NCBI RefSeq assembly: GCF_000517625.1
Contig: NZ_CP007055.1
Location: 2,046,001 to 2,110,000, forward strand
DNA length: 64,000 nt
Direction: 5' to 3'
Source of the DNA: Halostagnicola larsenii XH-48
Lineage (GTDB): Archaea > Halobacteriota > Halobacteria > Halobacteriales > Natrialbaceae
Shown piece after piece: positions 16,654 through 26,168 of the stretch; the stretch's first letter is position 1, and the number at the start of each line of letters is the position of its first letter. Under the pieces are notes generated by a model. That model was not told the origin of the DNA, made no database searches, and saw nothing but the letters and a program-made list of their open reading frames with translations. The position numbers and the translations under genes were made by a program.

Positions 16654-19600
16654 CTATTCAACCCCTTGTGTCCCCATTGCCGGTAGTCCGATCTCCTCGA
16701 AGAGTAACGAAAACAGTTTCCGCTGGACAGTTCGGTTGTGGCCGTAAAACGCGGCCGGGGAGATGTCGAGGGAATTTGCGATCTCCTCGCCCGTTTGCTC
16801 GCGCGGCGATTCGAAGAAGCCGCCGTGGTAGGCCGCTCGAACGACCTCGAGCTGTCGATCGGTCAGTTCCTCTAAGAGTTTCGTCCGCACGTCGCCGGCT
16901 GACGTTCCCTCGACGAGCTGTTTCGATCGGAGCTCTACGGACTCGAAGCTATTCGTTACCATTCGAGTCGGGGCCCTCGCGTCGACGTTGTTCGGGACGT
17001 CGACGACGATCCGTGCGCCGGTTGGCGTCGCCCGAACGCTGCGAAGCACGACGCCGTGGCTCGCGAGTCGGATGGCGAGAAACGGCACCGGAAGCTCGAG
17101 GAGGATCGATCCGCCCGATGGGTCTCCCCCAGAACGGGAGCCGTCGCCGTCCGCACCCTCGCTGACGATCTGTACGTCGGTAACCGAGACGAGTTCCTCG
17201 GCGGCGGCTGCGACGGTTTCGACCGGCGCGCCGTCGATCGAGGCGAAGACGGAGACGGCGGATCCGTCCTCGTGCTGGCGAACGCCGCCGTCGAAGGCGA
17301 CCGTACAGTCCGCGCGGCTGGCAAGTTGCTGGAAGACGAACGTATCGTCGTCGATCTCGAGATCCAATCGCGTACTCGCGGCGGTCAACAGGGCGTTCTT
17401 GCGTTCGACGGCGGCGATCGCCGACGCGATCGTTTCGCCCAGTTCGGCGAAGACGGCGCGCGACATTTCACCGAACGCGGCCGGACGACCCGCGTACACG
17501 GTGAGAACGCCGTAGGAGAACTCGTCGTACGACAGCGGGACGCTGATCGCCGACTGGTAGTCCTTGGACAGCGCCCGCTTGCGCCAGGGCTCCTCGTGGA
17601 GGCCTTCCGCGACGTTCGACACGACGGTGACCTCGCGCGATTGTGCCGCTTCGATCGCTGGCTCACCGGTCTGTTCGACGATCGGTCCGGAAACTGCATC
17701 CAGATACCCGCGACCCGCCCCGTCGTAAGCGCGCGCCTCGAGGTTCGTTCCGTCCGGATCCAGGCCACCGATCCAGGCGAATGAGAAGCGATCGGTCCCC
17801 GTGAGACGGTCGCAGACAGCCGATTCGATCTCTTCGCGGGTTTCCGCCCGAACGATCGCCTGATCGATTTCGCGAATGAACTCGTTGATACGGTTGAGTT
17901 CTGTCAACTGTCGATTCCGCTCTTTCAGTTCGCGCTCCTGATCGTGTAACGCCGACTCGCGCTCGATGCGATCGAGCGCCGCCTCTGCGGTCGTCGCGAG
18001 CAGGTCGACCACCTCTCGAGTCACGTCGTCGAACGCGCCCGCAGTCGTCGATCCGGCGACGAAGACGCCGTTGTTTCCGAGCGGGACGTACGCACCGCTT
18101 CGAAGGTCCGTCTCCGGTTGCGAGAGCCGATCAGACTCGTTGCTTTCCTCGGAACGTTGCGCCTCGCTGTCGTCAAATATCTGTGTCTCGCCGTCGACGA
18201 AGACTCGACCGACGATGGAATCGGTCGTCGCCCGGTGGGACGAAAGCGACCCGTGAGCGCGCTCCATCGCCGGCGTCGCTGCCGCCGGTCGGATGGCACT
18301 GTCGGCTGTGTCGAACAGGTAGACGGCACCGGCCTCGAGATCGAGGACGTCGACGGCGTCCTCGACGACGATGTCGGCGATTTCCTCCCGCGACTGCGCC
18401 AGCAACAGTCGTCGCGCGGTTCGGTGGAGCGCCGTCAGCGCCTCTTCGCGGCGCTTGCGGGCCGTAATATCGCGGCAGCTATACAGCAGCGTACCGCCCT
18501 GAATCGAAACCTCTCGCACGTTGACCAACAGCGTGTGTTCGGTTCCCTCCCTGTCGGTCGCGGTGCACTCGAGGTTCGTCAACACCCCCTCGGCTGCAAG
18601 CTCCTCGCGGTCGAACAGGTCGGGTCCGAGCAGGTCCTCGATAGAGCCCATTTCGCGGATCTGGTCGTCGGTGTAACCGAAGATAAAGTGAACGTTGGGA
18701 CAGACGTAGGTGAACGCGCCGGACTCGTCCGTGATGAGGACCGTATCGGTCATGTTGTTTAGCGTCACGCGGTGGAGCTGTTCGGACTCGCGAAGTTCCT
18801 CCTCGAGTGCGACGCGGCCGGTGACGTCGTTTCCCTCCGCGAGCAGTGAAACGATCGCTCCCGAGTCGTCGCGAACGGGGCGAATCGTGACCTCGAGCAC
18901 CCGTTTCGCGCCGTCCACCGCTTGAGTAGCCGTCGCGTGGCCGGTATCGGGTCCGTCGGCGTATCGACTGACGAGCTCCCGCTCGACGACCTCGCCCGAC
19001 GCGGCACGCTCGAGGGCTGTCTCGATCGACGACCGGTCGCCCGGGAGCCACCACGGCGTGGCCTGAAACGGCTGGCCGCGAACGTCGTCCTGGGACGCGT
19101 CGATCGCCTCGAGCGCGCCCGCGTTCGCGCTTCCCACGGTGCCCTCGCGGTCGAGTTCCCAGACGTACGTGTCCGGGTCCTCGAAGATCGTCCTGAATCG
19201 ACGGTGGGAGGCGCGGGTGTGAGAACGCGTGCGCTCGCGTTCGACCGCGCGCTCGATCGCCCCGGCGAGTTCGCCGGGATCGCAGTCCCGCGGGACGTAT
19301 TCGGAAGCGCCGGCGCTGATCGCCGCGCTCGCCAGCCGTTCGGATCCCTCGACCGGCGAGAGGATCACTGGCACTGCCGGTCGGCTGTCCTGTACTCGTT
19401 CGAGTAGCTCCAACCCGGTCCCGCCGGAGAGCTCCGCAGCGGTGAGGACGACATCGACGCGGTCACCCTCGAGCACAGGGTCCGTCGTCACTTCGGACTC
19501 GGCTGCGGTGGACTCGAGGTATTCTAGCGCGTCGGCGACTGTTTCGACATGGCTGGTCGAGACGGTTTCAACCGGCGCGTCGACAACGGCGCGCTCGAGT

Positions 19601-19689
19601 GCGGTCTCGAGCGAACGCGTTCCGTCCGGACCAGGTGTCGGCTCGACGACGAGGATGTTGATCTCGTCGCTGAGAACCGGAGACTCCAT
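16654..19689 (-). CDS. Bat-type multidomain sensor/transcription regulator (receiver-PAS-PAS-GAF-GAF-HTH10)
   Basis: A 1011-aa cytoplasmic regulator resembling haloarchaeal bacterio-opsin activator proteins. Domains in order: a receiver-like domain (about 10-150), PAS (about 165-285), PAS (about 300-415, with VLITDESGAFTYVCPNVHFI), GAF (about 430-570), GAF (about 605-745), a bat-associated domain, and a C-terminal HTH_10 (LTDRQLEVVRAAYHGGFFES near 940, then TGEEIANSLDISPAAFYGH). The receiver is degenerate: the strand that should carry the phospho-acceptor Asp reads DVVLTAAELSGG with no Asp, and the conserved Lys region reads GASEYVPRD. It is therefore probably not phosphorylated and senses through PAS/GAF ligands. 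The target genes are not known; the divergent or neighbouring genes are candidates only. Confidence 0.85.
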   Translation of the reverse strand: MESPVLSDEINILVVEPTPGPDGTRSLETALERAVVDAPVETVSTSHVETVADALEYLESTAAESEVTTDPVLEGDRVDVVLTAAELSGGTGLELLERVQDSRPAVPVILSPVEGSERLASAAISAGASEYVPRDCDPGELAGAIERAVERERTRSHTRASHRRFRTIFEDPDTYVWELDREGTVGSANAGALEAIDASQDDVRGQPFQATPWWLPGDRSSIETALERAASGEVVERELVSRYADGPDTGHATATQAVDGAKRVLEVTIRPVRDDSGAIVSLLAEGNDVTGRVALEEELRESEQLHRVTLNNMTDTVLITDESGAFTYVCPNVHFIFGYTDDQIREMGSIEDLLGPDLFDREELAAEGVLTNLECTATDREGTEHTLLVNVREVSIQGGTLLYSCRDITARKRREEALTALHRTARRLLLAQSREEIADIVVEDAVDVLDLEAGAVYLFDTADSAIRPAAATPAMERAHGSLSSHRATTDSIVGRVFVDGETQIFDDSEAQRSEESNESDRLSQPETDLRSGAYVPLGNNGVFVAGSTTAGAFDDVTREVVDLLATTAEAALDRIERESALHDQERELKERNRQLTELNRINEFIREIDQAIVRAETREEIESAVCDRLTGTDRFSFAWIGGLDPDGTNLEARAYDGAGRGYLDAVSGPIVEQTGEPAIEAAQSREVTVVSNVAEGLHEEPWRKRALSKDYQSAISVPLSYDEFSYGVLTVYAGRPAAFGEMSRAVFAELGETIASAIAAVERKNALLTAASTRLDLEIDDDTFVFQQLASRADCTVAFDGGVRQHEDGSAVSVFASIDGAPVETVAAAAEELVSVTDVQIVSEGADGDGSRSGGDPSGGSILLELPVPFLAIRLASHGVVLRSVRATPTGARIVVDVPNNVDARAPTRMVTNSFESVELRSKQLVEGTSAGDVRTKLLEELTDRQLEVVRAAYHGGFFESPREQTGEEIANSLDISPAAFYGHNRTVQRKLFSLLFEEIGLPAMGTQGVE

Positions 19690-19763
19690 ACCGCATCCCT
19701 ATACGCTCGGCCGGATAGAAACCACCGGTCTGGGCCGACGGATGTGATCCAGCAGGGACACCG

Positions 19764-20618
19764 TCAATCGGCGGTCGAGCGTTCCTCGGACGTCGGAACC
19801 CAGCCGTCGTCCGGATCCACGCGACCCGCGAGTACCGCGTTGAGCACCGCACCGAGAAGCAGACAGAGCCCGCCGAAGTAGACCCACGTCAGGATCAACA
19901 AGATCGCACCGGCGACGTCGAACAGCGCGACGCTCTCGGCTGTCGACACGTAGACGCGAAAACCGACGGCCAGGATCGACCACGTCGCGGCGGCGAACGC
20001 CGTTCCGGGGAGGATTTCGGGAACCGAAACGTCGGGATGGGGGAAGACGTAGTACATGGGGACGAACAGGACGAACAGCAGCCCCATCAAGGCGAGTGCA
20101 CTCACACCCATCGCGAGCGGCCCCTCGAAAAAGAGCGACACGCTGACTCCGAGATAGCCAACGAGCGCGACGCCGACCGCGACGGTCACAGTCAGCAAGA
20201 CCGCGTAAAGGATCGTCACGAGCGACGTCGAGAGGGCGGCCTCGAGCGACGACTGGGATCCCCTCGATCCGTAGACGGCGGTAAACGCGCTATTGACGGA
20301 CTGAAACAGACGCGCCGCGCTCCAGAGAAAGATCCCGAGTGCGAGCAGCGCCGCCCGGGTTCGGTTCGCGCCGTCGCCGGCGGCCGCTGCGAGTTGGTCC
20401 CGGTCGATCGTCCCCCCGAGTCCAGTCGCCGTCTCGAGGGCGTCGAGGACGACTGCGAGCGAGTCGACGACGGTGACGGCGACGAGCAGGAGGATCACCA
20501 GCGGAACGAGCGTGTTGAACGAGTGGTAAGCCAGTCCGGCAGACGCGACGCTGAGCTGGCGCTCGCGCGCGACGGCCGCGACCTCGGCGGCGAGGATCCG
20601 TCCGCTCGAGAGCATCAT
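19764..20618 (-). CDS. YihY/BrkB-family inner-membrane protein
   Basis: A 284-aa protein with about six transmembrane helices. The N-terminus has the family pattern LSVASAGLAYHSFNTLVPLV, and SAARLFQSVNSAFTAVYG near residue 107 and YYVFPHPDVSVPEILPGTAF near residue 190 are also typical. The family (YihY/virulence factor BrkB, once called RNase BN in error) has no settled biochemical role; transport or envelope functions have been proposed. Met codons at 20618 and 20615 are both possible starts. The bat-type regulator starts 75 nt downstream in the same orientation, so cotranscription is possible. Confidence 0.87.
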   Translation of the reverse strand: MMLSSGRILAAEVAAVARERQLSVASAGLAYHSFNTLVPLVILLLVAVTVVDSLAVVLDALETATGLGGTIDRDQLAAAAGDGANRTRAALLALGIFLWSAARLFQSVNSAFTAVYGSRGSQSSLEAALSTSLVTILYAVLLTVTVAVGVALVGYLGVSVSLFFEGPLAMGVSALALMGLLFVLFVPMYYVFPHPDVSVPEILPGTAFAAATWSILAVGFRVYVSTAESVALFDVAGAILLILTWVYFGGLCLLLGAVLNAVLAGRVDPDDGWVPTSEERSTAD

Positions 20619-20756
20619 ACGCCTGCTTCACCGAGGCGACCGAAATATCTTGGTTTCGATGAAGAACGCTGGGAACGGAAGCGATCGGCTTCGCTCCTCG
20701 CGAGGGACGATACTTGAATCGGCGTCAAATTCGTGCGTTGTGTCGATAGACGTCTG

Positions 20757-20963
20757 CTACTCGTCGGCGACGACCGACTGAACGTGGCCGACGACGCCGC
20801 TTTTCAGTTTGACGCGGGGGCCGTCAGGCTCGTCGCCGTAGACCGTGCCGACTTCGCCGTGAATCGGTTCTTCGTCGGTCGATTGAACGTCCGCGTCTTC
20901 CTGAACGATCTCGACGGTCATTCCCTGTCGGAGTTCCTCGGCGGTTGGTCGTTCGGTAGACAT
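20757..20963 (-). CDS. YwbE-family protein (DUF2196)
   Basis: A 68-aa protein of the YwbE family. Visible family features are RQGMTVEIVQEDAD at the N-terminus, PIHGEVGTVY in the middle and VKLKSGVVGHVQSV at the end, a small beta-rich domain reminiscent of an SH3-like barrel. No function has been established. It is followed upstream on the same strand by msrB with 81 nt between them, so they may share regulation. The length matches the family. Confidence 0.8.
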   Translation of the reverse strand: MSTERPTAEELRQGMTVEIVQEDADVQSTDEEPIHGEVGTVYGDEPDGPRVKLKSGVVGHVQSVVADE

Positions 20964-21044
20964 CGTACTAGCGAATCAGAGCAAGCCGCCCGAAAACGTG
21001 GTGCCTGCATATTCGGTGTCGTTTTTCGAACAGCAGCGACGTCG

Positions 21045-21488
21045 CTACTCGTCGTCGAACTCGAGGGCCGCCGAGTTGATACAAAAGCGCTTGCCGGTCG
21101 GTTCGGGACCGTCCTCGAAGACGTGACCGAGGTGGCCGTCGCAGTTCGCACAGCGGACTTCCGTTCGGCGCATGCCGTGGCTGGTATCGACGTGTGTAGT
21201 CACTCGGGCGTCGTCGACGTCGTAGAAACTGGGCCAGCCACAGCCGGATTCGAACTTGGTGTCGGAGTCGAACAGCGTCGCCCCACAGCCGGCGCAGGTG
21301 TAGCGGCCGTCGGCTTTGTGATCGACAAATTCGCCGCTGAACGCCGGTTCCGTTCCGGCCTCGCGGAGAATCCGATACTGTTCGTCAGTTAGCTCCTCGC
21401 GCCACTCCGCGTCGCTCTTTTCGGCCGAGTCGGATCCGCGCTCGGTCGACGACTCGCCGCTCGAGGGTGTGTCAGTCTCTGGGTCCAT
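21045..21488 (-). CDS. msrB: Peptide-methionine (R)-S-oxide reductase MsrB
   Basis: A 147-aa enzyme that reduces the R-epimer of methionine sulfoxide in oxidised proteins. The zinc site is made of CAGCGATLF and [16 protein letters not shown], the substrate region is SGCGWPSF, and the catalytic Cys is in [13 protein letters not shown] near the C-terminus. The first ~30 residues are a hydrophilic, acidic extension rich in Ser and Glu, common in halophiles. ATG at 21488 is chosen because the upstream frame lacks haloarchaeal composition. The thioredoxin-reductase fusion at 46.6 kb could be its electron source, which is inference. Confidence 0.93.
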   Translation of the reverse strand: MDPETDTPSSGESSTERGSDSAEKSDAEWREELTDEQYRILREAGTEPAFSGEFVDHKADGRYTCAGCGATLFDSDTKFESGCGWPSFYDVDDARVTTHVDTSHGMRRTEVRCANCDGHLGHVFEDGPEPTGKRFCINSAALEFDDE

Positions 21489-21590
21489 ACTCGTCCCTAC
21501 GGGCGAGAGCCCTAAGAGTCTGTCCGGGTGCCGACAGTCGTCGCTCCTCGTCCGCTCGAGTCTCGGCGACTCGAACGACACGGCAAGTGA

Positions 21591-21752
21591 CTACCGGCCG
21601 GTGATTACGTTGGTGCTCTCGCAATCGGGACACTGGGTCATCCGACCGAGCTTTGGCACCTCGAGCCGTCGCCACTCCGAGGAGCCGCCTTCGGCTTCGA
21701 ATCCGCAGTTCAAACACCGCGAGCGAGCAGCCGTCCGTGAGTCGGAGGACAT
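21591..21752 (-). CDS. 53-aa zinc-ribbon protein
   Basis: A very small protein with two CxxC knuckles, SRCLNCGFEAEG and TQCPDCESTNVI, 26 residues apart, and a strand-forming SSEWRRLEVPKLGRM between them. This fits a single zinc ribbon. The Met at 21752 is preferred; an upstream start at 21791 adds 13 unconserved residues. It is divergent from the TIGR00300 gene over 194 nt that hold both promoters. I do not know a function; many haloarchaeal proteins of this size are uncharacterised. Confidence 0.65.
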   Translation of the reverse strand: MSSDSRTAARSRCLNCGFEAEGGSSEWRRLEVPKLGRMTQCPDCESTNVITGR

Positions 21753-21946
21753 GAATGTATGTACGGTAGCAATCCTCATAGGGATTTTCACGCCGCCGGC
21801 TGAGAATCACTCCCTGTTATCGGTTCTCGAGCGGATGTCGCACCAGTCCACCCCGAGCGGACGTTGCACTCACCGCCAGAACCACCGCATCCGCTCCCGT
21901 CGTCTCGACACGCACATTGACGGCCCTCGACCGCGAAGTACCGACG

Positions 21947-23182
21947 ATGACAGTCATGCGAACGGTCGAACTCGAGGGCCACATCATCGACTCGGGAGCG
22001 ATGGGGCGGTGTTTCGGCGTCGTCATGGATCTAGGCGGTGAGTTCGAGGTCGAAGAGTTCGACGTGGGTCGGCACAAACACGCCGAGACGTATTGTCGCA
22101 TGCGAGTGTCCGCGGAGTCCGCAGACGACCTCCGGGCGATTCTCCACGAGCTGAACCAAAACGGCGCGACGGTCGCCGATCCGCGGGACGCGACATTAGA
22201 GGCCGCGCCGGACGAGCAGGTCGTCCCCGCGGAGTTCTACTCGACGACGAACCACCCGACGTTCGTCCGCGTCGACGGCTCGTGGGTCGAGGTGTCGGAC
22301 CCCGAGATGGACTGCGCGCTCGTCGTCGACCGAACCGAGGACGACCCCGTCGTCCGCACGAAGGTTCTCAACGCTATCGAGAAAGGCGATCTCGTGGTCA
22401 CCGGCGAAACCGGGATCAGGGTCGAACCGCCCGAGCGCCCCCGAAACGGAGGGAGTTCCTTCGGCTTCATGCAAGGCGGCGTCTCGAGCGAGCGCCCCTC
22501 CGCCTCGCTGATCGAAGAGATCGCAGACGAGATGCGTGCGGTTCGAGATGAGGATGGCACCGTCCTCGTCGTCTGCGGGCCGGCGATCGTCCACTCCGGC
22601 GGCCGAGACGCGCTCGCGGAGCTGGTTCGCGAGGGGTACGTCGACGCCCTGAGCGCGGGAAACGGCTTCGCGGTGCACGACTTAGAGCGGAACCTCTACG
22701 GAACCTCCCTCGGCGTCGACACGGAGTCGCTCGAGCACCCGCGAAAGGGACACAAACACCACATCTACACGATCAGCGAGATCGGCCGCGTCGGCGGAAT
22801 CGAGGCGGCCGTCGAGGCGGAAATCGTCGACGGTGGCGTGATGTACCAGTGTATCCGAAACGACGTTCCCTACGTGCTCGCGGGATCGATCCGCGACGAC
22901 GGGCCGCTCCCGGACACGATCACCGACGCGATCGAAGCCCAGGACGCGATCCGCGAGCAGGCCCGCGAGGCAGATCTCGTGTTGATGCTCTCGACGCTGC
23001 TCCACTCCGTCGCGGTGGGGAACTGCCTCCCGTCGACGACCAAAACCGTCTGCGTCGACATCAACCCCGCGACGGTCACGCAACTGCTCGACCGCGGGAG
23101 CGCCCAGGCGATCGGCATGGTCACCGACATCGGGACGTTCGTTCCCATGCTCGCCGACGAACTGCTCGAGGCCCACCGATAG
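21947..23182 (+). CDS. TIGR00300/LOR-SDH family protein, probable archaeal ornithine cyclodeaminase
   Basis: A 411-aa protein. The N-terminal ~110 residues form the LOR/SDH conserved domain (VELEGHIIDSGAMGRCFGVV, then GRHKHAETYCRMRVSA), followed by a large domain with VLVVCGPAIVHSGGRDAL, YVDALSAGNGFAVHDLERNL and a C-terminal NAD-binding-like TKTVCVDINPATVTQL. Archaeal members have been linked to conversion of ornithine to proline with ammonia release. I infer that role from the family, not from the neighbours. ATG at 21947 starts right before the conserved domain; upstream TTG and other starts add unconserved residues. It is monocistronic. Confidence 0.8.
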   Translation: MTVMRTVELEGHIIDSGAMGRCFGVVMDLGGEFEVEEFDVGRHKHAETYCRMRVSAESADDLRAILHELNQNGATVADPRDATLEAAPDEQVVPAEFYSTTNHPTFVRVDGSWVEVSDPEMDCALVVDRTEDDPVVRTKVLNAIEKGDLVVTGETGIRVEPPERPRNGGSSFGFMQGGVSSERPSASLIEEIADEMRAVRDEDGTVLVVCGPAIVHSGGRDALAELVREGYVDALSAGNGFAVHDLERNLYGTSLGVDTESLEHPRKGHKHHIYTISEIGRVGGIEAAVEAEIVDGGVMYQCIRNDVPYVLAGSIRDDGPLPDTITDAIEAQDAIREQAREADLVLMLSTLLHSVAVGNCLPSTTKTVCVDINPATVTQLLDRGSAQAIGMVTDIGTFVPMLADELLEAHR

Positions 23183-23305
23183 CGGCCAGTGCTCGAGAAA
23201 GCTGTGTTGGGTTCAGCGTCCGTTGCCCAAAATGGTGCTGTGTAGAATCAGTAGACTGCACCGAATTGCCCATTACATGAAAGGAGAGTCATCTACGGAA
23301 CCGGA

Positions 23306-25642
23306 TTAGGTCGTTCTGGTTCCACCATCTGCTGTGAGAGAGTGACGAGCCGCTTTCGATGTCGCCGTTCTGGAAGCCTGATGAGCCTCGCCTGCTTCGA
23401 AAGTAGAAACGTGATCGTGAAGATCCTCGGCAAGTTTCGAGAGATGTTGGATGTTTCCAGCAGCTTCTGAGAGTGCCGATGCCTGTTCTTCGGTTGCTGC
23501 CGATACGTTGCTCGCTTCCGAAGCGGTCTGCTGGCTAACGTCAGCGACTTGATGGACCATCGAAACGACTTCTTCCGTGGAGTCCGCCTGATCCTCAGTA
23601 GCCGTACTGATCTCTGTGACCCCTCCTTCCACTTCTTCGATCGCATCCGCTATTTCATCGAACATTTCGATCGTGTCTTCGATTGTTTCTGCTCCGTTCT
23701 CGACCCGCTCGCTCATCTCCTGCATACCATCGACGGTTTCGTTCGTAGTCGACTGAATTTCCAGAATTCGATCTTCGATTTCGGTTGTAGCCCGTGCAGC
23801 ATCCTCAGCTAGCGACTTGATCTCGTTAGCGACGACGGCAAACCCGTCACCGGACTCACCAGCATTAGCGGCCTCTATGGAGGCATTGATCGCGAGTATA
23901 TTCGTTTGCTCGGCAATTTCGGAGATCAGTTCGATGATTCCGCCGATCTCTTCCATCTCGGTATCGAGGGCCTGTACCTGTGAAACGACTTCGTCCGTTC
24001 GGTCTTCGATGACGTGGATTTCATCAGTCGCCTCGGAGGCGTATGCTCTTCCCGTTTCACCGGTTTCGACGGCAATCGATGCCGTCGAAGCGACGTCGTC
24101 GGCCGATGCCGCTATCTCCTCGATCGTTGCGGATACATCGTTCATTTCGGCAGCGACCTGCTGAAGGTTCTCGCTTTGTTCGTCTGCCCCCTGCGATATT
24201 TCTTGAACAGAAACGGCTACTTCGTCGCTTGCTGTTTCGATCTCTTCTGTACTCGAAGATACTTGCTCGCTCGAGGTCGCAACCTCGTCGGCGATCTCTT
24301 GTACGGATCGAATGCTAGTGTTCATCTGAATGATGCTACTCTCGAGAGCGTCTAGTACCTCTCCATAGTCTCCAGGATAGTCCGTCTCGATAGTCTGATT
24401 GAGATTCCCTTCCTCGAGGGCTTCGCTCACGGCCGATATTTGCGCGAAGCTATCGGCGAGTTGAGTCGCCCCTGATTCGAGGTTACCCAGCACGTCGCCG
24501 TAGTCACCCGGGAAGTCAGTCTCGAAAGTTTGGTCGATATGTCCCCGTTTGAGTCCCTCGCTAGCCGTCGAGATCTGTGCAAAGCTTTCTTCGAGTTGTG
24601 TCGTCCCCGCCGAGAGGTTCTCCAGAACGGCACCATACTGTCCAGGGCGATCAGTGTTGACCTCCTGATCGAGTTGCCCCGTACGAAGATCGTCACTGAC
24701 GTCCTGTATTGCGTCGAAACTGCCGGTCAGCTGGGTCGTCCCCTCCTCGAGTGTTTGCATAACATCTCCGTAGGTACCGGGATAGTTCGTGTCGACGTCC
24801 TGCTCGAGTTGACCGGATCGAAGATTCGTACTGACACCGTTGAGATCCGCAATCACGTCACGGAGGTTTTGCTGCATAGTTTTGAACGCATCGACCATTC
24901 GACCGATTTCGTCGTTCTCTACGTGATCGTCAAGATCGGTATCGAGGTCGCCCTCGCTGATAGCTACAGCAGCCTCGGAAAGCTGTTTGATGGGTGGCGT
25001 GATACGTCGAGAAACGAACAGGCCAATCCCAAGCGCTAGTAAGAACGCACCGAGGGTTAAACCGGCAAGTTCCATTTGCGTCTGTTGTGTAACCGTATCG
25101 GCAATTGCAACCTGTTCTTCCATGTCAGCCTGTGCTGATTCTTCGATAGAAGTCGCTGATTCTTCTATCTCAATTCGTAGCGTATCCATTTCCGCTGCCT
25201 TCTCGTTGGCAAGCGCTTCATCGCCATCCTGAGAAGCAACAAAGAATTCCTCACCGACTGACTGATACTCCTCGTGGTTCGATTGGAGCGTTTCTAACTC
25301 GGTTTGTTGTTCATCAGATAGAGACGCATCTTCTATTGCTTGTGATCGCTCGCTAAACAGCGCTGCTGCTTGCTCGAATTCCTGCTCGGCCTCTGTTTCC
25401 CCGAGTTGTGCCGCATATATCGAGTTTTGCTGTTGTTCAATGGCGAGGGACATTCCCGTTGCGTCATCCATTTTTTGGCCATCCTCAGCAATTAGGTGTG
25501 CCTCTTCATCAACCGTCTCAAGTCCTATATAGCCAACAAAACCGGTTGCGCCAACGACGAGTGCAACAAGAACAAACGCAAGTATGAGCTTCGGCCCGAG
25601 GTCGAATCTGTCAAGTGTTAATTTTCTGGTTATAAATTCCAT
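23306..25642 (-). CDS. Methyl-accepting chemotaxis-type transducer with 45-residue repeats
   Basis: A 778-aa halobacterial transducer. Helix 1 is at about 18-41, a four-helix-bundle-like extracellular sensor follows to about 190, helix 2 ([20 protein letters not shown]) is at about 195-215, then HAMP to about 270. Next come three full copies and one partial copy of a 45-residue unit (PG-YG-V-L-GTTQL pattern), then the signalling domain with the conserved hairpin tip [20 protein letters not shown] near residue 600. It should signal to CheA. Sampled base composition (about 55% G+C) is below that of neighbours, so transfer is possible. ATG at 25642 starts just before helix 1; the frame upstream to 25714 overlaps the promoter region. 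Confidence 0.88.
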   Translation of the reverse strand: MEFITRKLTLDRFDLGPKLILAFVLVALVVGATGFVGYIGLETVDEEAHLIAEDGQKMDDATGMSLAIEQQQNSIYAAQLGETEAEQEFEQAAALFSERSQAIEDASLSDEQQTELETLQSNHEEYQSVGEEFFVASQDGDEALANEKAAEMDTLRIEIEESATSIEESAQADMEEQVAIADTVTQQTQMELAGLTLGAFLLALGIGLFVSRRITPPIKQLSEAAVAISEGDLDTDLDDHVENDEIGRMVDAFKTMQQNLRDVIADLNGVSTNLRSGQLEQDVDTNYPGTYGDVMQTLEEGTTQLTGSFDAIQDVSDDLRTGQLDQEVNTDRPGQYGAVLENLSAGTTQLEESFAQISTASEGLKRGHIDQTFETDFPGDYGDVLGNLESGATQLADSFAQISAVSEALEEGNLNQTIETDYPGDYGEVLDALESSIIQMNTSIRSVQEIADEVATSSEQVSSSTEEIETASDEVAVSVQEISQGADEQSENLQQVAAEMNDVSATIEEIAASADDVASTASIAVETGETGRAYASEATDEIHVIEDRTDEVVSQVQALDTEMEEIGGIIELISEIAEQTNILAINASIEAANAGESGDGFAVVANEIKSLAEDAARATTEIEDRILEIQSTTNETVDGMQEMSERVENGAETIEDTIEMFDEIADAIEEVEGGVTEISTATEDQADSTEEVVSMVHQVADVSQQTASEASNVSAATEEQASALSEAAGNIQHLSKLAEDLHDHVSTFEAGEAHQASRTATSKAARHSLTADGGTRTT
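24377..24781 (-). repeat. Three tandem 135-nt repeats inside the transducer gene
   Basis: Three consecutive in-frame units of exactly 135 nt (45 codons) start at the codons for [18 protein letters not shown] and PGDYGDVLG; a fourth, PGDYGEVLD, begins at about 24376 and is truncated after ~25 residues. The units share GTTQL/GATQL, SF-QIS and a Q-TD ending. They look like poly-HAMP-type modules between the HAMP and signalling domains. Confidence 0.8.
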
Positions 25643-26107
25643 CTTGGTTACTAATCCCGATAATATGGGGTGTGGCGGATCAAGAATAAGCGTATTGGCC
25701 AATACCCCTAACATGACGGTTGATTAATATCTCCGGGAAAGATCTACAAATAGATAAGGCGATGCCTTGGAGTCGTTCGAGAGATCGGAGCTCTCCCATG
25801 ACTGAGCGAGCGAAGCTCCCGCCAGGTCAGCGGGACGGGCGCCCCGCCAGACTCCGCGAGGTCGTCGGCGTAAAGTCGTTCGAAAGATCTCTGATCCTTC
25901 GTGATACCGAAAATCTATGGTTTTCGGGCCACGCCGACTGCTCGAGGATCGTTGTTCCCTCGTTGTCCGCGAAATCGTCGGGTTCGCTTGAATACAGCTT
26001 CGTTCTTTCAGCATCTTCGATTCTCGTCGACACATCTCATGGATCTCTCAGTTCACGCTCGATTCCGCCTCGAGATGTCCGAGCGGCCCTACTAGTGAGG
26101 GGGTCGC
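25643..26107. other. Gene-poor gap between transducer and phytoene synthase
   Basis: No convincing gene is present; the open frames here are basic or low in Asp/Glu. The transducer promoter must lie in its left part: a TATA-like GCTTATTC is near 25684-25691 on the minus strand. Two imperfect copies of AGTCGTTCGARAGATC occur near 25771 and 25873, about 102 nt apart. A short inverted repeat GAGCgagcgaaGCTC lies near 25803. Confidence 0.4.
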
Positions 26108-26108
26108 T

Positions 26109-26117
26109 ATTTTATAG
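26109..26117 (+). promoter_or_regulatory. TATA-like box of crtB
   Basis: ATTTTATAG is a good archaeal TATA box. It predicts a transcription start near 26140 and a leader of about 30 nt before the ATG at 26169. Confidence 0.55.
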
Positions 26118-26168
26118 GCATCTGTCGTATCAACAGTGCCTCTCGCCGCCACCGAGCCAGGGAAAACG

